A stretch of 63,092 bases of DNA from assembly GCA_021846285.1 (NCBI GenBank), contig JAJZCB010000010.1:1-63092 (forward strand), written 5' to 3'. Position 1 is the first letter of the stretch; the number at the start of each line of letters is the position of its first letter. The position numbers and the translations under genes are program-made. This document shows positions 62,886 to 63,092 of this stretch, piece by piece. The stretch is from Bacillota bacterium (lineage in GTDB: Bacteria; Bacillota; Bacilli; Alicyclobacillales; SLC66). Under the pieces are notes generated by a model that had not been told where the DNA came from, ran no database searches, and worked only from the letters and a program-made list of their open reading frames with translations.

Positions 62886-62971
62886 TGGTGCCGAAGGCCG
62901 GACTCGAACCGGCACGGGGATCACCCGCGCGCTTTTGAGGCGCGTGCGTCTGCCAATTCCGCCACTTCGGC
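62886..62971 (-). tRNA. tRNA-Leu (CAA anticodon)
   Basis: Long variable arm, anticodon loop CTCAAAA, encoded CCA. Confidence 0.93.
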
Positions 62972-62977
62972 TAACGA

Positions 62978-63054
62978 TGGCGTGCCCGGAGAGATTCGAA
63001 CTCCCGGCCTTTTGATTCGTAGTCAAACGCTCTATCCAGCTGAGCTACGGGCAC
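62978..63054 (-). tRNA. tRNA-Arg (ACG anticodon)
   Basis: Anticodon loop CTACGAA, acceptor GTGCCCG/CGGGCAC, encoded CCA. The first anticodon base is normally edited to inosine. Confidence 0.93.
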
Positions 63055-63092
63055 AAAAAGGAGAACACGAGTAGAATAGCAAAAATCGACTA

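Overview
The window comes from an endospore-forming member of the Bacilli. It carries sigE, sigG, spoIIGA, spoVD, an RsfA/YlbO-type regulator and a Ger(x)C protein. MurE has the meso-diaminopimelate motif DNPR and bshC implies bacillithiol. The DNA is GC-rich, and GTG and TTG starts are common behind strong Shine-Dalgarno sites. Gene order (namA-bshC-mraZ-rsmH-ftsL-pbpB-spoVD-murE..., with ylbP and ylbO relatives nearby) follows Bacillus synteny. GC content and codon use suggest something like the Alicyclobacillaceae; that placement is inference.

Region 1 (1-31,000, nearly all minus strand) is an essentially complete division and cell wall (dcw) cluster. In transcription order it holds bshC, mraZ, rsmH, ftsL, pbpB, spoVD, murE, murF, mraY, murD, ftsW/spoVE, murG, murB, murA, divIB, two DUF881 genes, sbp, ftsA, ftsZ, spoIIGA, sigE, sigG, ylmC, pgeF, yggS, sepF, ylmG, ylmH and divIVA. 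These genes make lipid II, assemble the divisome and switch on the first mother-cell and late forespore sigma factors. Long perfect palindromes sit in several of the few gaps. ileS does not follow divIVA; a TetR-type regulator does.

Region 2 (31,000-42,800) has an old-yellow-enzyme gene, a divergent locus with a catalytically dead P-type-ATPase-like protein and a DUF5132-like protein, a leucine/isovalerate degradation operon (like B. subtilis yngH-yngHB-yngG-yngF-yngE), an SDR gene and typA.

Region 3 (42,800-55,150) is more accessory. It has decayed MFS and HAD genes, an aldo-keto reductase, a seven-copy 16-bp tandem repeat, mosaic intergenic repeats, an orphan gerC, ylbP, sodA, an rsfA-like gene, midA, clpP and a set of small Bacilli-type proteins (IDEAL, DUF3055, DUF1292).

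Region 4 (55,150-63,092) has four tRNA genes, a trpG-trpE pair, a frameshifted collagen-like/beta-propeller gene, HU and XRE genes, a transposition-ATPase remnant beside an AT-rich frameshifted methyltransferase, and eight more tRNA genes.

The strongest regulatory observation is the trpG-trpE leader. A near-consensus promoter is followed by (G/U)AG triplets in strict 5-nt register and then an intrinsic terminator, the architecture of a TRAP attenuator. The most unusual unexplained signal is a family of intergenic hairpins whose loops are conserved while their 16-21-bp arms are unrelated.
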